64,000 nt of DNA from Haematococcus lacustris. Taxonomy: Eukaryota; Chlorophyta; Chlorophyceae; Chlamydomonadales; Haematococcaceae. This document shows positions 29,592 to 54,109 of this stretch, in pieces. The first letter of the stretch is position 1. Each line of letters begins with the position of its first letter. Under the pieces are notes generated by a model. That model searched no databases, was not told where the DNA came from, and saw nothing but the letters and a program-made list of their open reading frames with translations. The DNA is taken from positions 3,551,277 to 3,615,276 of the forward strand of contig JASKMD010000026.1 of assembly GCA_030144725.1 (NCBI GenBank). The letters are read 5' to 3'. A program made the translations under genes and the position numbers.

Positions 29592-32500
29592 ATGTCCGGG
29601 CTGGTTAGCTCTGTGCTGAGAGGCAGGACCGTTGTTGGCGGTGCCCCAATACGCCCCGGATTAGATACTCCAGCTCCCAGTACAGGCCGAAGACGTCGCG
29701 ACCAGTCTCCACCACGCGCGAACACAGCAACGCAGCGTGCCACAAAGCAGAAATCAGACGAGCACCAGCCAGAGCAGGAGCATGAGGAGCAACAGGAGGA
29801 GCTGCATGAGGAGCAGCAACAAACACAACAGCATGAGCGCCAGCAGAGGCAAGATAGTAGTGTTTGGGGAGAGAGGAAAGCACGTTTGAATGAGGAGTGG
29901 CGAAAGCTCATCCCCATCATGCGCCACTCCTACATTGATGCTTCTCCAGCATTGCAGCAATGTCATCTAGACGAGGGCAAGCTCGTCCAAAACCATGTGC
30001 AAATGAAGCTGGACTGTGCGTGGGAGGGGCATGCCTGCTGTTGCTTAGGACCGGTACCAAGCAGCGCCATGCTGGAGCCTTATGCCAAGGGCCCACTGCC
30101 AGCTGAGTATGTGGGTTGTGACCATCGTGTACCAGTCTCCATTCCTCGTTGGTGGTGTACAACCTGCAACCAGAAGGTCATGCCTGACTTCATTCGCGTT
30201 GGTTGTTTTCCCAGCACCCCGCAAAGGCCTGGCTTGCTTTTCAGCCACACCCTTCTTGAACTTCTCTCTGTCTTGCAGAGCCAGGATGGTGTCTCCATGT
30301 CAGGTGTGATTCCATGCTGTAACTTGAGCAGCCTTTGCAAGCACATATCTACGTCCTAAAGCTCGTGCCCACAATGCCCTTTGCAGTGTTTGCTAATGCA
30401 TTGGATGCCTCACACCGGCCATACAGCCTGTACCCTGTTGACAGCTGCCAGAGCGTTGAACAGCCGGAGCAGCCAGAGCGGCAACAACACGTGGAGCTGC
30501 CATTGAAGCCGATGCGTATCACAGCCGAGGTTTTGATGGAGGCGCACTGCAACTGGCTGCGCACCACAGACCGTGTCGCCCTCCTGGCAAACTTGTTGCC
30601 TGACTTCCAGCCCACTGGTGGCCCCTTTGCAGATTGCCCATGTTGTGCAGGTACGTGATAGTGTTCTCTTAGTACTGCCATGCAAGTACATGCATTTCCA
30701 ATCATGCATCCCAAAGCTTGTTTCCATGCATGTGTAGGATCAAGCGAGACACAGAACGATGGCTACAACTACTGCTTGTGTGGTGATGCAGTCTCCAAGC
30801 TCAGCAGCTACTCCGGTGTCGGCCAGGCCACCACCGCCATACAGCCGCACCTAAGCAGCCATCTGGACTGCAATGGGTTGGAGGGTGATGTCCAGAGGCG
30901 CTTCAAAAGTGGAGAGCTGTCCCTGAACCATCTGCTTGGCACTACCGCTGGTGGGCCACATGACGATGATTGCGCAACCAACTTGTCTTGCTCAAGACCG
31001 GAAGTCAGCAGTAGGAGTGGGCCTGTCAGCGTGCATGGTCTGGTCGGCTTCTGTTGCTGCCATGGTGTACCTGCGCTTGGCTTGTTCTGCAACATGCCCA
31101 CACCGGAGCAGTTCGCGTTCTATTTGCTGGCCCTTACCGCCGTCATGGCTTTCAGCTGCAGGGTTGACTTCTACATCGACTTTGGATGCCGCTTGAAGGT
31201 GAGGAAGGTGCAACAGCGGGTTGTCAGCTTAGGGTAGAGGGTGCAATAGTGTGAGTGCAAAAAGATGCAAGATGTATGGAGCATGCCTGCAACATGCTTG
31301 GCCTGGTATGTGCCTTTGCTGCTTTACCATTCTGCCAGATCACTTGGGCGCGGTATGTCGAGGCTGTGGGACTACCAGCTAGCTGGAAGGACGCGCGCAT
31401 CATGGTCAATTGGATGCATGGGGCCTCCCACAACCAACGCTGTCAAGTGCAAAACAACGGCCGCCATCAGGCTGGCGCAGGCTGGCGGTATGGCGAGCAA
31501 TGCGAGCAGTTGTGGAGTATGCTGAAGGTAAGTGTTATGCATTTAGCACATCTAACGCACCTGACGCATCTGTTTGACATGGAGCGCTCCAGCTCAAGTT
31601 CAGGTTGTGGTAATGCCTGCCTGTGTAGGACATGGCTGGTGTTACGCGGTACATGACACTCGCGCACCGTGCCGATATCATCCAGAGCACCTTGTCACGG
31701 ATTGCATTTCGTAAAATGCTTGGCCTGTTGGACCTCCTGGTCAAGACATGGAAGGACATGAATGCAAAGTTGGGTAAGTGACAATAGTCAGTGCGCAATG
31801 CATGCACGATGCATGGTGCAACACATGGTGAGTATAGTTGTGCATGTGTGCATGCACGCGTGCAGTTAAGGTGGAGAGTGAGTTGGCCACGCTGCAAGAA
31901 CTGGCCGGACTGGCCGGTGTGGCAGATGGTCGATGTGCTAGTGAAGCTTATAGGACATCCTGTTTGCCTGCCAGCCCAACGCAAGAAGCGCATGATGCAT
32001 GGAAGGTGCGTTGGTTGCTGGGGCCTGAATGCTTGAAGGATGTAGCAAATGTATCTGGGTGGTGACAATGCCTTGTTTACGTTCCAGGGCACGTACATGT
32101 TGTTGCTGCTGCAAGAATATGCTTGGCGCGCAATGGATGGCCAAGCCATACCTCCCCCGATGCCCCTCACCCCAACCATCATTCAGCTGCTGTGGGCTAC
32201 CTGTAAAGGCTGGCAGCTTAAGACCATCCAGAGGAAACAGCTCAGCTTGGAGGTGGCGCACCGTGTGGATGCGGAGGCGGGATTAAGCAAGGCAGATATG
32301 CAGCGAGGACTGGTGTTGTTGAAGGCAGAGAAGATTGCTGCGTGAGTCAATGACAGCTTCACCACAACCAGCCAGCCAGTTTGTTGTTTGTGTGTGTGTC
32401 ATGCTATCATCATGACAGCCCTCATCATCTACCCATACTGCTAACAATAAGCTAACATCATGCCGCCTTGCATGCATATAGGTGCCACTTCAAAATTGAG

Positions 32501-32998
32501 AGCCTTGTGGCAGATGTCATGCAGCTTCAGGCAGCCAAGGCCCGTGAGGGCCCCAGTTGCAAGGAGACGAAGAGATTGGCCAAGGCGCAGGCACGCAAGA
32601 GAGCACAGGCCAAGGAGGAGTTGTTGTGCATGGCTGAGTGGCAGGCGCTTGGCACATCCCAGCAGCCTGCAGCCTTGCGGCTCCCGGAGGCTGTCATCGG
32701 CTGCATGGTGGCGGGTACAGCCCCACCATGGGTACAAGACTCGTCGACATCAGGGGCTGTCACCCTGCACCATGGCAAGCGCTTCTTTCAGCTGTACAGC
32801 GATCAGGACCGCATACGTGAACAGCAAGGCATCCTGAAGCTGGAGTTGAACCGGCTCAAGGCGTGGCTGCGTCACAATCATGAAAAATGCACAGCCTCCC
32901 TGCCCTTGTTGAGTGAGGGTCAGCAATTCTATGTGGCGCAGCATATGGCATGGTTTGCCAAGGAATTGAAGCGAGCAGCTCGATTGCAGTGGGAGTAG
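29592..32998 (+). CDS. KDZ-superfamily transposase, 8 exons, 893 residues
   Basis: Exons: 29592-30303, 30387-30650, 30738-31198, 31339-31527, 31629-31773, 31866-32005, 32088-32341, 32482-32998. Phase is kept throughout (2,682 bp, TAG stop). KDZ (Kyakuja-Dileera-Zisupton) enzymes are RNase-H-fold DDE transposases. Family blocks seen: a charged Gln/Glu-rich N-terminus, a CxC-type zinc block RWWCTTCNQK followed by VGCFPSTPQRPGLLFS, then GLVGFCCCHGVPALGLFCNM, VDFYIDFGCRLK with the first catalytic Asp, WMHGASHNQRCQ, and YGEQCEQLWSMLKDMAGVT with the catalytic Glu. The tail is basic and helical. Start: ATG at 29592, six bases after a possible acceptor (cattgcag), so a 5' exon may exist. The frame is intact, which suggests recent activity. 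Element ends were not found. Confidence 0.88.
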
Positions 32999-33061
32999 TG
33001 TGGTTGTGTGCTTGTCTGTCCCTAACCCAAACGTGTCTAGCAAGGCGCTGTTAGCTGTCGT

Positions 33062-33066
33062 TGTAA
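33062..33066 (+). promoter_or_regulatory. TGTAA polyadenylation signal of the KDZ gene
   Basis: TGTAA lies 64 bases after the KDZ stop. UGUAA is the usual poly(A) signal in chlorophycean algae. Confidence 0.5.
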
Positions 33067-33075
33067 AGAGCCGGA

Positions 33076-33223
33076 CAGCCCCCAAGTAACTCCCACCCAT
33101 ACATCCCGGCTGCAGCCCCCAAGTAACTCCCACCCATACATCCCGGCTGCAGCCCCCAAGTAACTCCCACCCATACATCCCGGCTGCAGCCCCCAAGTAA
33201 CTCCCACCCATACATCCCGGCTG
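33076..33223. repeat. 37-bp minisatellite, four copies
   Basis: Four perfect tandem 37-bp copies starting CAGCCCCCAAGTAACTCCCA at 33076, 33113, 33150 and 33187, then a degenerate partial copy. It lies between the KDZ gene and the giant satellite. Confidence 0.95.
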
Positions 33224-33261
33224 CAGCCCCCATACACACCCATACACCCCAAGTACCAAGT

Positions 33262-46593
<13,332 letters not shown>

Positions 46594-46597
46594 ACAG

Positions 46598-47190
46598 GTG
46601 GTGAATGGGATGAAGTGGTGTCACGCCAACACTACCACCAAGAGAGGGGCGTAGCGGTGTTCTTGGGAGCGGGCAACTTCAGCCAGGGTGGGTGGAAGGC
46701 GGGGGCGGTGCGGGCGGGGTTTCGCAAGGTGGTGGAGCAGCCCAGCAGGCCCAGCACGGATCCCAGGCCTGACAGGCTTGTGATCGTGGATGAGTTCCGC
46801 ACCAGCCGTGTCAGCTCGTCTGTGCACGCCCGCCACCCTTGTGAGCTGCACCTGCCAGATGACCGCCCTAGGCCCGCAGACTGGGTACCCCCAGCAGGCC
46901 AGGTCAACCACCGGCTGTTGCGCCCAGCCTGGAGCCTGCGGCACGCTAAGTGTGTGCGGGGCCTGAAGATGTGCCATGAGGTGCCGCCCAACCCCCCTCC
47001 CCCTCCCCCTCCCCCAGCCCCCCTTGCCCAGGACCCCCCTCCCCCCATTGCCCAGGCCCTCCTTGCCCAGGATCCACCTGCCCAGTCGTCGGTCGTCGGC
47101 GTCGTCAGTCGTGAGGAGTGGGGTGTTGATGGCAGCTTCCGTAGCGCACCGCGCCAGAGCTCAAGCTACGGCCGTTCTATCGCACCGTGA
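46598..47190 (+). pseudogene. Fanzor RuvC-II exon, copy D
   Basis: After acceptor cctacag the frame reads GEWDEVVSRQHYHQERGVAV, then FLGAGNFSQGGWKAGAVRAG, VIVDEFRTSRVSS (RuvC-II with an Asp-Glu pair), RPADWVPPAGQVNHRLL, LRPAWSLRHAKCVRGLKMCH and a Pro-rich linker. The frame then runs into foreign sequence and stops at 47188-47190, so the RuvC-III Asp block is missing; the tail (HRAAEYRRGIDGRARNN) resumes at 47205 in another frame. The catalytic acidic residue of RuvC-II in this family is probably the Glu of VDE. Upstream exons are absent: the intron side is the giant satellite. The exon enters in phase 1. Confidence 0.7.
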
Positions 47191-47269
47191 CGACAAGGCC
47201 AGGCAGCAGCTGCACCGGGCTGCAGAGTACCGGCGGGGCATTGATGGCCGGGCCCGCAACAATGCGTTG

Positions 47270-47448
47270 GCCCTAGTATTTTACACAGGCTTTAGCCTTT
47301 CAAGCATTAAGCTGTTAGTTTTGATGAGGTGCCCAGTGGTCAGGGGGTTTGCCCCAGGAACGAGAGCCACCGGTGTGGGGTTTGTGGTCATCAAGGGTGC
47401 GACCGAGGTTGCTTCAACGTGTTTGGAGTAGCTGAGTGAGATTACCCA
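47270..47448 (+). ncRNA. Candidate Fanzor guide-RNA scaffold / element 3' end (copy D)
   Basis: Third copy of the conserved 3' noncoding segment, ending GCTGAGTGAGATTACCCA. The codon matching the stop of copies B and C is TTG here. Right after the end, 47449-47490 is an inverted partial copy of the segment's own GAGGTGCCCAG block. Confidence 0.35.
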
Positions 47449-47528
47449 CTGGGCACCTCATTCAACCCACCAGCTTAATGTTGTGTAAGGCTCAATACTG
47501 TAATAATAATACTGTAAGGCTCAATACT

Positions 47529-48030
47529 GCACCGTTTTTGATACCGTTTATCGCATTGGCAGCTACGATTTAGTCTGCGTAATCTGACCATCAGCGAGAG
47601 CTATTGCATTATACGCTCGCGTACTGCCACATGTACCCGCGAACAAATCACGGCGGCGAGACGATTCTCCTCGTGACGGTGAGCCGCATCCCTGTGACCC
47701 CATCTGCCTAGCGTAGGCCGGCCAGCACCCAACGCGATGCCTGCCGGGCGTGCAGGGCGCCTAGACGGGGTGATCGAAACATATCTCCATGCTCGCTTCC
47801 GCCGTATACACCAGTTGGGTCGGCGCACACTAAGGTATCACCGGCTTACACCCCCCCTCCTCCACTGTGTCCTCCACAATGTTGCACCCGTTGCACCTAG
47901 GGGAAAATGGCCATGGAATGTTTGTTCTTTACCCATTGGTGGATCTATTGAAACAAACCGCACATCAAACAGCTCAGGCCTCAATCAGTTTGACACCTTC
48001 AAACTTACATCATGTTCACCGGACAAGTTC
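47529..48030 (+). mobile_element. Inverted copy of the 52.9-54.1 kb element's inner half
   Basis: These ~500 bases match the reverse complement of about 53540-54060 at roughly 85% identity, including GACGGGGTGATCGAAACATA and the frame VIETYLHARFRRIHQLGRR on both. The terminal motif itself is replaced here by a small duplication (CTGTAAGGCTCAATACTG). Confidence 0.7.
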
Positions 48031-49052
48031 AAAGCCACGGTATGCAACGACTCACCATGCCCGCGCCAGTTCCAACAGGACATTCGGGCCATGGCTGAGG
48101 GCAGCCCATGCAGCACCAGGTTGCGCCTCCACCTTGAAGTGTACTTCTTGGCATGTCCCACCTCCAATGCCCCGGTGGAGTCCTTGCTACAGCTGCTGAA
48201 GCATGGAGCTGGTCGCTTCATGGAGCTGCCTGCGCTGCTGGAGCACATGCAGGCTTGTGAAAATTTCAGATTTTCATTCAGATTTTCAATGAAAATTTTC
48301 ATCTGAAAATCTGAACGTTTTCACTGCACATCTGAAAGTGCCGGGTGCTGCCCCCGGTCAGATCGCAGATCGGGTCGTGCAGAGTGATTGGCTGTGCTGC
48401 GATTGGCTTGGCTAGCGCCAGCGCGCTACAGCCACAGCGGAAGAAGCGCAAGCCAGAAAACGCCACAGATGGCGGATCCACGGACAGCATGGACGGCTTG
48501 CATCTTTAAGAATGGCTTGCATGTCTGACCTTTGGCAAACTACGTGTTTCTGCATTTCAACCAGTGCAGGCCTACAAACAAGCCGCGTCTAAAAGGATAG
48601 GCTGAGAAATAGCGGCATCAGCTCAATTTCACTGACGATGAAACTCTTTCAGTTTTTCTATGAATTTCATTTCATTTCATTGAAAATCTGAAAAATGAAA
48701 ATCTGAAAATCTGAAGATTCACAAGCCTGAGCACATGTCCCTGCACACGCTGAGGACCACCCTCAACAGCGTTGATGTGCATGACTTCACGCTACAGTTG
48801 CCTAAGCTTCGCACTGCGGTGCGGCTGGAGGACGTGGCTGCAGCCTCAGCCAGGGCACCAGCCAGAGCCGCACGCAAAGCCACAGCAGCTGCTTGCTGTG
48901 TAGGGGGGGTTGTGGTGAATGTGGGGGACCACACAGGCAAATTAGTCCACATATTCGTCATCCTAGGGGGGTGGTTTTTTGATGCGGTTCGCCTCGGATT
49001 GTCCTTGCGACTCCAACGCCACTTGGCGCGTGTTGAAATTCTGAGTATTTGA
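47737..49052 (+). pseudogene. Transposon-associated ORF split by a MITE
   Basis: The frame starts MPAGRAGRLDGVIETYLHAR and runs to GAG CAC ATG at 48249. A 480-bp MITE plus its 8-bp target duplication interrupts it, and the frame resumes at 48735 and runs to TGA at 49052. Ignoring the insert, the ORF is about 275 codons. It contains LEVYFLACPTSNAPVESLLQ and LLKHGAGRFMELPALLEHM. The 5' third is shared, inverted, with the 53.6 kb element, so this is probably a transposon gene. No family was recognised. Confidence 0.6.
48250..48729. mobile_element. hAT-type MITE, 480 bp, inside an ORF
   Basis: Ends CAGGCTTGTGAA / TTCACAAGCCTG are perfect inverted repeats, extended by imperfect TTCAGATTTTCA repeats. 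An 8-bp target duplication AGCACATG lies at 48242-48249 and 48730-48737. The interior is noncoding, with internal palindromes of TGAAAATCTGAA type. Its ends differ from the 608-bp MITE at 12.9 kb, so it is a second hAT-type family. Confidence 0.92.
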
Positions 49053-49071
49053 GCAGTTGGAGTGTAGCCAC

Positions 49072-49139
49072 CTACAGTACTGTAGGCACCTACAGTACTG
49101 TAGGTGTCTACAGTACTGTAGGTGTCTACAGTACTGTAG
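49072..49139. repeat. Four tandem perfect palindromes CTACAGTACTGTAG
   Basis: The 14-bp palindrome occurs at 49072, 49090, 49108 and 49126 with exact 18-bp spacing. Only the 4-bp spacers vary (GCAC, GTGT, GTGT). Confidence 0.95.
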
Positions 49140-49239
49140 GTCAGATTTGAAAAGCTCTCTGTAAATAACTACCGCGATTGCACCGTCAGCTTCTGCGTGC
49201 AAGCTAGTGAGAGGCGTCGAATCGCAGGCCCGCAAGCTC

Positions 49240-51588
49240 CACTCTGGTTACGGCTGGGGCACAAATCGCGCGATTTGTCGTGAATCGCACGGTTTTGGAC
49301 CAACTTACCGATTCACTAACCGCCTGCTCAGGGTCGGCTGCAGCGGCAGGGGATGCTACCGCTGGAATCAGCGTTTCGCGCTCGTTGCAGCCATACCCTC
49401 GCAAGCAGCAGCGATGTCTGGCCATCCGCTTGCATGGCTGCATGGCTGGCTACAAAACGGGAGCGGAGCGGACCAGAGACTAGCAGGAGCCTTTACAACG
49501 TCATGCTTCATTCACTCGAGCGTGCACTTCACCAGCACATCAATGCAAGCACGATGCCAGTTTCCCTAGTCACCCAACACTCGGCATGTCTAGCCTTGCA
49601 GCCTGTTGACTACTAGAGAGTGATACATGCACCCTTGTCCAGCTGGCTACGGCCAACGTTGCTCAAGGATCCATGCAGTCTTGTACTTGACGCTTGAGCT
49701 TGGAGGTGGTGGTGGTCTGGGATACGTGCAGTATCCATATCCAGCTGCTTCATGTATTGTTGGATTGCTTCTGCATGCAAAGTAGCAGGGGCAGCAGCAG
49801 GGGCAGCAGCAGGGTCCATTATACGTGGGTGGGTGGGTGGGTGGGTGGCTGGGTGGCTGGGTGGCTGGGTGGCTGGGTGGCTGGGTGGGTGGTTGGGTGG
49901 GTGGCTGGGTTGGTGGCTTGGTGGATCCCGCTGTCTTGAGCCCCACCCCTGCACTGCACTGTCAGGAACGCCAGCTGCTGATGTCCAAAATTGCGCTGCT
50001 GCACCTGGTCAGACATGCCTTGACCTTGGCATGTCAAGGCATGATTTGTGGGCTGATAGTAGTCCACTGCACATGATGCTCACGTCATGGCAACAATATC
50101 AATCGATATGGTGAGCTAACCATGGTGAGTAGAGCTAATAACATGAATCTGACACACCATGAGAGGAAGATAGGTGCCAAGCACGGAGCACCTGGACAAA
50201 GATACTGCAGCGATCATGGCCATGACATGCCCTGCACGCTCCCGCGGCAGTGCACTGGGAGATCGTGCCGCAACACCTGGGCACTGGAACTGGCATTGGG
50301 CTGATTGACAGCGGCCTATGCATTCATCTGCATTCTTCGCTGCTTCTCGCTGGTCGTCACATTATTTTTGCAGGCTCACTCGTATTTCGCACGCGTTTTC
50401 GCACGCAGGTGTGCCGAGATGCGACATGCATAAGCAGCCTGGATCCTAGCCTTCCACTTGGGAGGCGATGTAAGAGCCACACACGGAAGGTACGCGCATC
50501 ACTGCTTTGAACAAATCGCTTGCAATGTCGCTTGCAGCCTGCAGATGCCTCTTGCAGCCATGGAGCCATGGAGATGACTCTTGCAGCCATGGAGCCATGG
50601 AGATGCATCTTGCAGCCATGGAGCGAACCAGAACAGCCAGCAGCGGCCAAAGCACTTCAGAATGGGGAGACTAGAGACTAGCTCTTGATGGTGTGTTGTT
50701 GTAGCACATTACTGTGTCATAAACCTACAATGCAAAGGTGCGGTGCTTCCCTCCTGCAATGCCAAGCTGTGCATGATAGGTGCTGAGACAGAGCTGAGAG
50801 CCATGGAGCGATGATGCCGCTGCTGCTGCCCCTGCTGCCGCTCATGCCGCTGCCGCTCATGCCGCTGCCCCTGCTGCCGTTGCTGCTGCCGCTGCTGCCC
50901 CTGCTGCTGCTGCCCCTGCTGCTGCTGCCCCTGCCGCCCCTGCCGCCCCTGCCCCTGCTGTTGCAGCTGCTGCCCCTGCTGCTGCTGCCCCTGCCCCTGC
51001 TGCCCCTGCTGCCCCTGCCCCTGTTGCCCCTGCTGCTGCCCCTGCTACTTTGCATGCAGAAGCAATCCAACAATACATGAAGCAGCTGGATATGGATACT
51101 GCACGTATCCCAGACCACCACCACCTCCAAGCTCAAGCGTCAAGTACAAGACTGCATGGATCCTTGAGCAACGTTGGCCGTAGCCAGCTGGACAAGGGTG
51201 CATGTATCACTCTCTAGTAGTCAACAAGCTGCAAGGCTGGACATGCCGAGTGTTGGGTGACTAGGGAAACTGGCATCGTGCTTGCATTGATGTGCTGGTG
51301 AAGTGCACGCTCGAGTGAATGAAGCATGACGTTGTAAAGGCTCCTGCTAGTCTCTGGTCCGCTCCGCTCCCGTTTTGTAGCCAGCCATGCAGCCATGCAA
51401 GCGGATGGCCAGACATCGCTGCTGCTTGCGAGAGTATGGCTGCAACGAGCTCGAAACGCTGATTCCAGCGGTAGCATCGCCTGCCGCTGCAGCCGACCCT
51501 GCAGGCGGTTAGAGAATCGGTAAGTTGGTCCAAAATCGTGCGATTCACGACAAATCGCGCGATTTGTGCCCCAGCCGTAACCAGAGTG
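49240..51588. mobile_element. 2.35-kb DNA transposon with ~577-bp terminal inverted repeats, CACTA-like
   Basis: Left arm 49240-49818 and right arm 51012-51588 are highly similar inverted copies. The ends are CACTCTGGTTACGG / CCGTAACCAGAGTG, flanked on both sides by CTC, a possible 3-bp target duplication. A CACT start with a 3-bp duplication points to the CACTA (EnSpm) superfamily, though arms this long are unusual. The interior has no transposase. It holds a (GGGTGGCT)n tract (49828-49925), a CTGCTGCC-type tract (50810-51045) and a ~34-bp repeat with TTGCAGCCATGGAGCCATGG (50540-50625). Confidence 0.75.
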
Positions 51589-51959
51589 CTCAATATGGGT
51601 GTTTGTGCCGAAAGTTGTGTCCACGCAATAAGGTCGCCATAGGGAGCTACGTACATATGTGTAAGGTCTAAGGCCGGGGGCCGTCTCTATCGCAAGCTAG
51701 GTCCGTTCTGTCGGTTGTACTGGGTAGCTCGGCTTGCAAGCTCCCGCACAGCTGTGGATGTTAATGATGCCCCGCAATTACAGCAACCTCCTGCACCGCA
51801 CCCTCCTATGTAATATCGAGTGCGGCAGAGATTGCCGCAAAAGTTGTTTGTGGTTGGCCCTCAACCATCCATCATTACATCTAACCTCACATCATTACAT
51901 CATGACTCTTAGCCTACATCATTACGTATAGTATAATGTCGGAGGCCAAGCTGTTACGG
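51589..51959. other. No gene recognised
   Basis: Short repeats of CATCATTACAT near 51870-51905; otherwise nothing supported. Confidence 0.4.
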
Positions 51960-52056
51960 GAAAATAACGACCGAGACCTCGTCGAAAGTTGCAGTAAACG
52001 ACGAGGCGTAGCCGAGTCGTTTACGCAGCTTGAGACGAGGCCGAGGTTGTTATTTG
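51960..52056. repeat. Imperfect inverted repeat, ~45-bp arms
   Basis: AAATAACGACCGAGACCTCG at the left is mirrored by CGAGGTTGTTATTTGAACG at the right. The centre is CGACGAGGCGTAGCCGAGTCG-like, so the strand could fold into one long hairpin. Confidence 0.6.
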
Positions 52057-52092
52057 AACGTGAACAGCGCGGGCCGAGACATCATACAGTAT

Positions 52093-52501
52093 CCCCTTAC
52101 ATTACGGGTTGGTTCCGGGCTAGTACATCTACACGATAAGCGAGCAGCATCGAAGCGTATGCGACGCTCAGCTTTGTCGACGGCCCCTGCGCTTTTTCAG
52201 TAAAAATAGCGGTTACGCAGCGGGTACAGTAAAACTTCAGCACTTTTTCAGTAAAAACAGCGGTTAAGCAGCGGTTACAGTAAATGTTCTGCACTTTTCC
52301 AGTAAAAACAGCGGTTACACAGCGGTTACAGTAAAACTCCGCGAAAGCCACGCTGTCTCCGGCATCCTACAGCCTCGCACACAGCCTGCTCACCGATATG
52401 GCGAGCAGCGCAACCTCTTTGGGGCGCGAGGTCGAAGAGGTCTCGGAGCTGTTTTTTTACGGGACAATAAAAATTCTTACTTTCCCCGTAATGTAAAGGG
52501 A
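52093..52501. mobile_element. 409-bp MITE with TA flanks (Tc1/mariner-like)
   Basis: Ends TCCCCTTACATTACGGG and CCCCGTAATGTAAAGGGA are inverted repeats with one mismatch, each flanked by TA. The interior has three ~57-bp tandem copies containing CAGTAAAAACAGCGGTTA (52195-52335) and no coding region. Confidence 0.75.
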
Positions 52502-52605
52502 TATCAAACTGCCACTTGTGTTCCTGCCAATCACCGACTGCATGGTATGGGCAAGGGCTCTGGCTCTTGCAAGGGCTGGTCTCAGGGTCGATACCTAGGG
52601 TGCGT

Positions 52606-52675
52606 CAATCTATATTAGATCTATATTAGACGACCTAATATAATACGGGTCTAATACGCACCTAATATTAGACGG
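52606..52675. repeat. TTAGATCTAATA-type palindromic patch
   Basis: AT-rich run of overlapping palindromes (CTAATATTAGA, TTAGATCTATATTAGA). A similar patch is at 57660-57725, and both lie beside a GGTCGATACC-like sequence. Confidence 0.6.
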
Positions 52676-52894
52676 CAAGAGCAGGTTCCCACCGGGGTTC
52701 AAATCGCGGGGATCTCAGTAGGTTGTTCATTTGCGTCAAGATATGTATTTCGCCTCTGAGGCTTGCTCAACCCCTAAACAACGGTTGTTGACATTGCACG
52801 TGCATCTGAAGGCCATGCTGGGCGATGGGTGCTGGGTGGGTGGCAGTGATTATTTTCGTAGGTCAGGCCCAATGCTGATCAGTTGCGCTCTGCC

Positions 52895-54109
52895 TCAGGT
52901 GTTCCCAACTGTTTAAAAATGACAGGAAACCGACCCCTGGTAGTAGGACGGCTGTAACTCTGCACTCACTGCGCCAAATGTTATGCTAGATGGTTCACAA
53001 TGTAGCCAACCCGGCCAGCTACCTTTCCCCCATCCAGAATAATTTTACACGCAGTAGGTCGTGCACAACAAAGCGTCAAAGTTAGTGATTCAAATTTGAG
53101 CCGTAGCGGAGCATGCAGTCATCGCTGCGACCGCCCGCGTCGCTCAGGCTGCTCTACATGGGCATGCGCGTCGGCGGCAGCAGTCGGATCGGAAAGCGGT
53201 TGCGGCGATGTGGCAATGAGCCCACCTCCTCCCCATACCTGGAGGGCAATGCCACAGCTCGACCATTTTGACTTACAGCATGCTACTTACTAGGTTGAGC
53301 TCCTCTCAGACATTGCTACAAACACTCATACTCAGACAAGCCAAAAGCTCACTTTGGTCGGTGACCCCCAACTCCCTTAGCCGATTTCAGGACCGGGGCC
53401 ATGCAGTCAGACACACCATGACCGAATCAGGACTCGGCTCCCCTGAGAGTTACACTCCCCTACATGCCATCCACCTGCGTGCAAAGTTTCATAGCTCAAC
53501 TGCCACCCCACAGCCCCGTGGCCCTCATTCTGCTTGGAGAACATGATGTCACTTTGAAGATGTCAAACTGATAGAGGCCTGGGCTGTTTAACGTGCGGTT
53601 TGTTTCAATAGATGCGCCAATGGGCATAGAACAAACATTCCATGGCCATTTTCCTGTGGATGCAGCGGGTGCAACACAGTGGAGGACACAGTGGAGGAGG
53701 GGGGGTGTAACCCGGGTGATACCTTAGTGTGCGCCGACCCAACTGGTGTATACGGCGGAAGCGAGCATGGAGATATGTTTCAATCACCCCGTCTAGGCGC
53801 CCTGCACGCCCGGCAGGCATCGCGATGGGTGTTGGCCGGACATTCCATGTGTGCACAACCAGCTCACTACGCTAGATAGATGGGGTCACAGGGATGCGGC
53901 TCACCGTGCCAAGGAGGCCCGTCTCGCCGCTGTGATATGTTCGCGGGCACATGTGGCAGTACGCGGGCAAAGACTCCGATGGCTAGCGCTGATGGTCAGA
54001 TTACGCGGACTAAACCGTTAATGCCAATGTGACAAACGCTATTGAAAACGATGCACTATTGAGAGAGTACTTGCATGCATATTACCAACCCCATGTTGGG
54101 AACACCTGA
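52895..54109. mobile_element. 1,215-bp nonautonomous DNA transposon, TCAGGTGTTCCCAAC ends
   Basis: 15-bp perfect inverted ends TCAGGTGTTCCCAAC / GTTGGGAACACCTGA are flanked by CTCTGCC on both sides (52888-52894 and 54110-54116), a 7-bp target duplication. The interior includes a short frame VIETYLHARFRRIHQLGRR on the minus strand. Related fragments occur at 16010-16369, 47529-48030 and 62094-62260, so this is a moderately repeated family. The superfamily is not assigned. Confidence 0.8.

Noticed and set aside
33076..33223. CRISPR-like regular repeats
   Set aside because: The 37-bp copies are directly tandem with no spacers, and the genome is eukaryotic.
50717..51136. Gly/Ser/Arg-repeat protein on the minus strand
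   Set aside because: It is a translation of the CTGCTGCC-type tract inside the long-inverted-repeat element.
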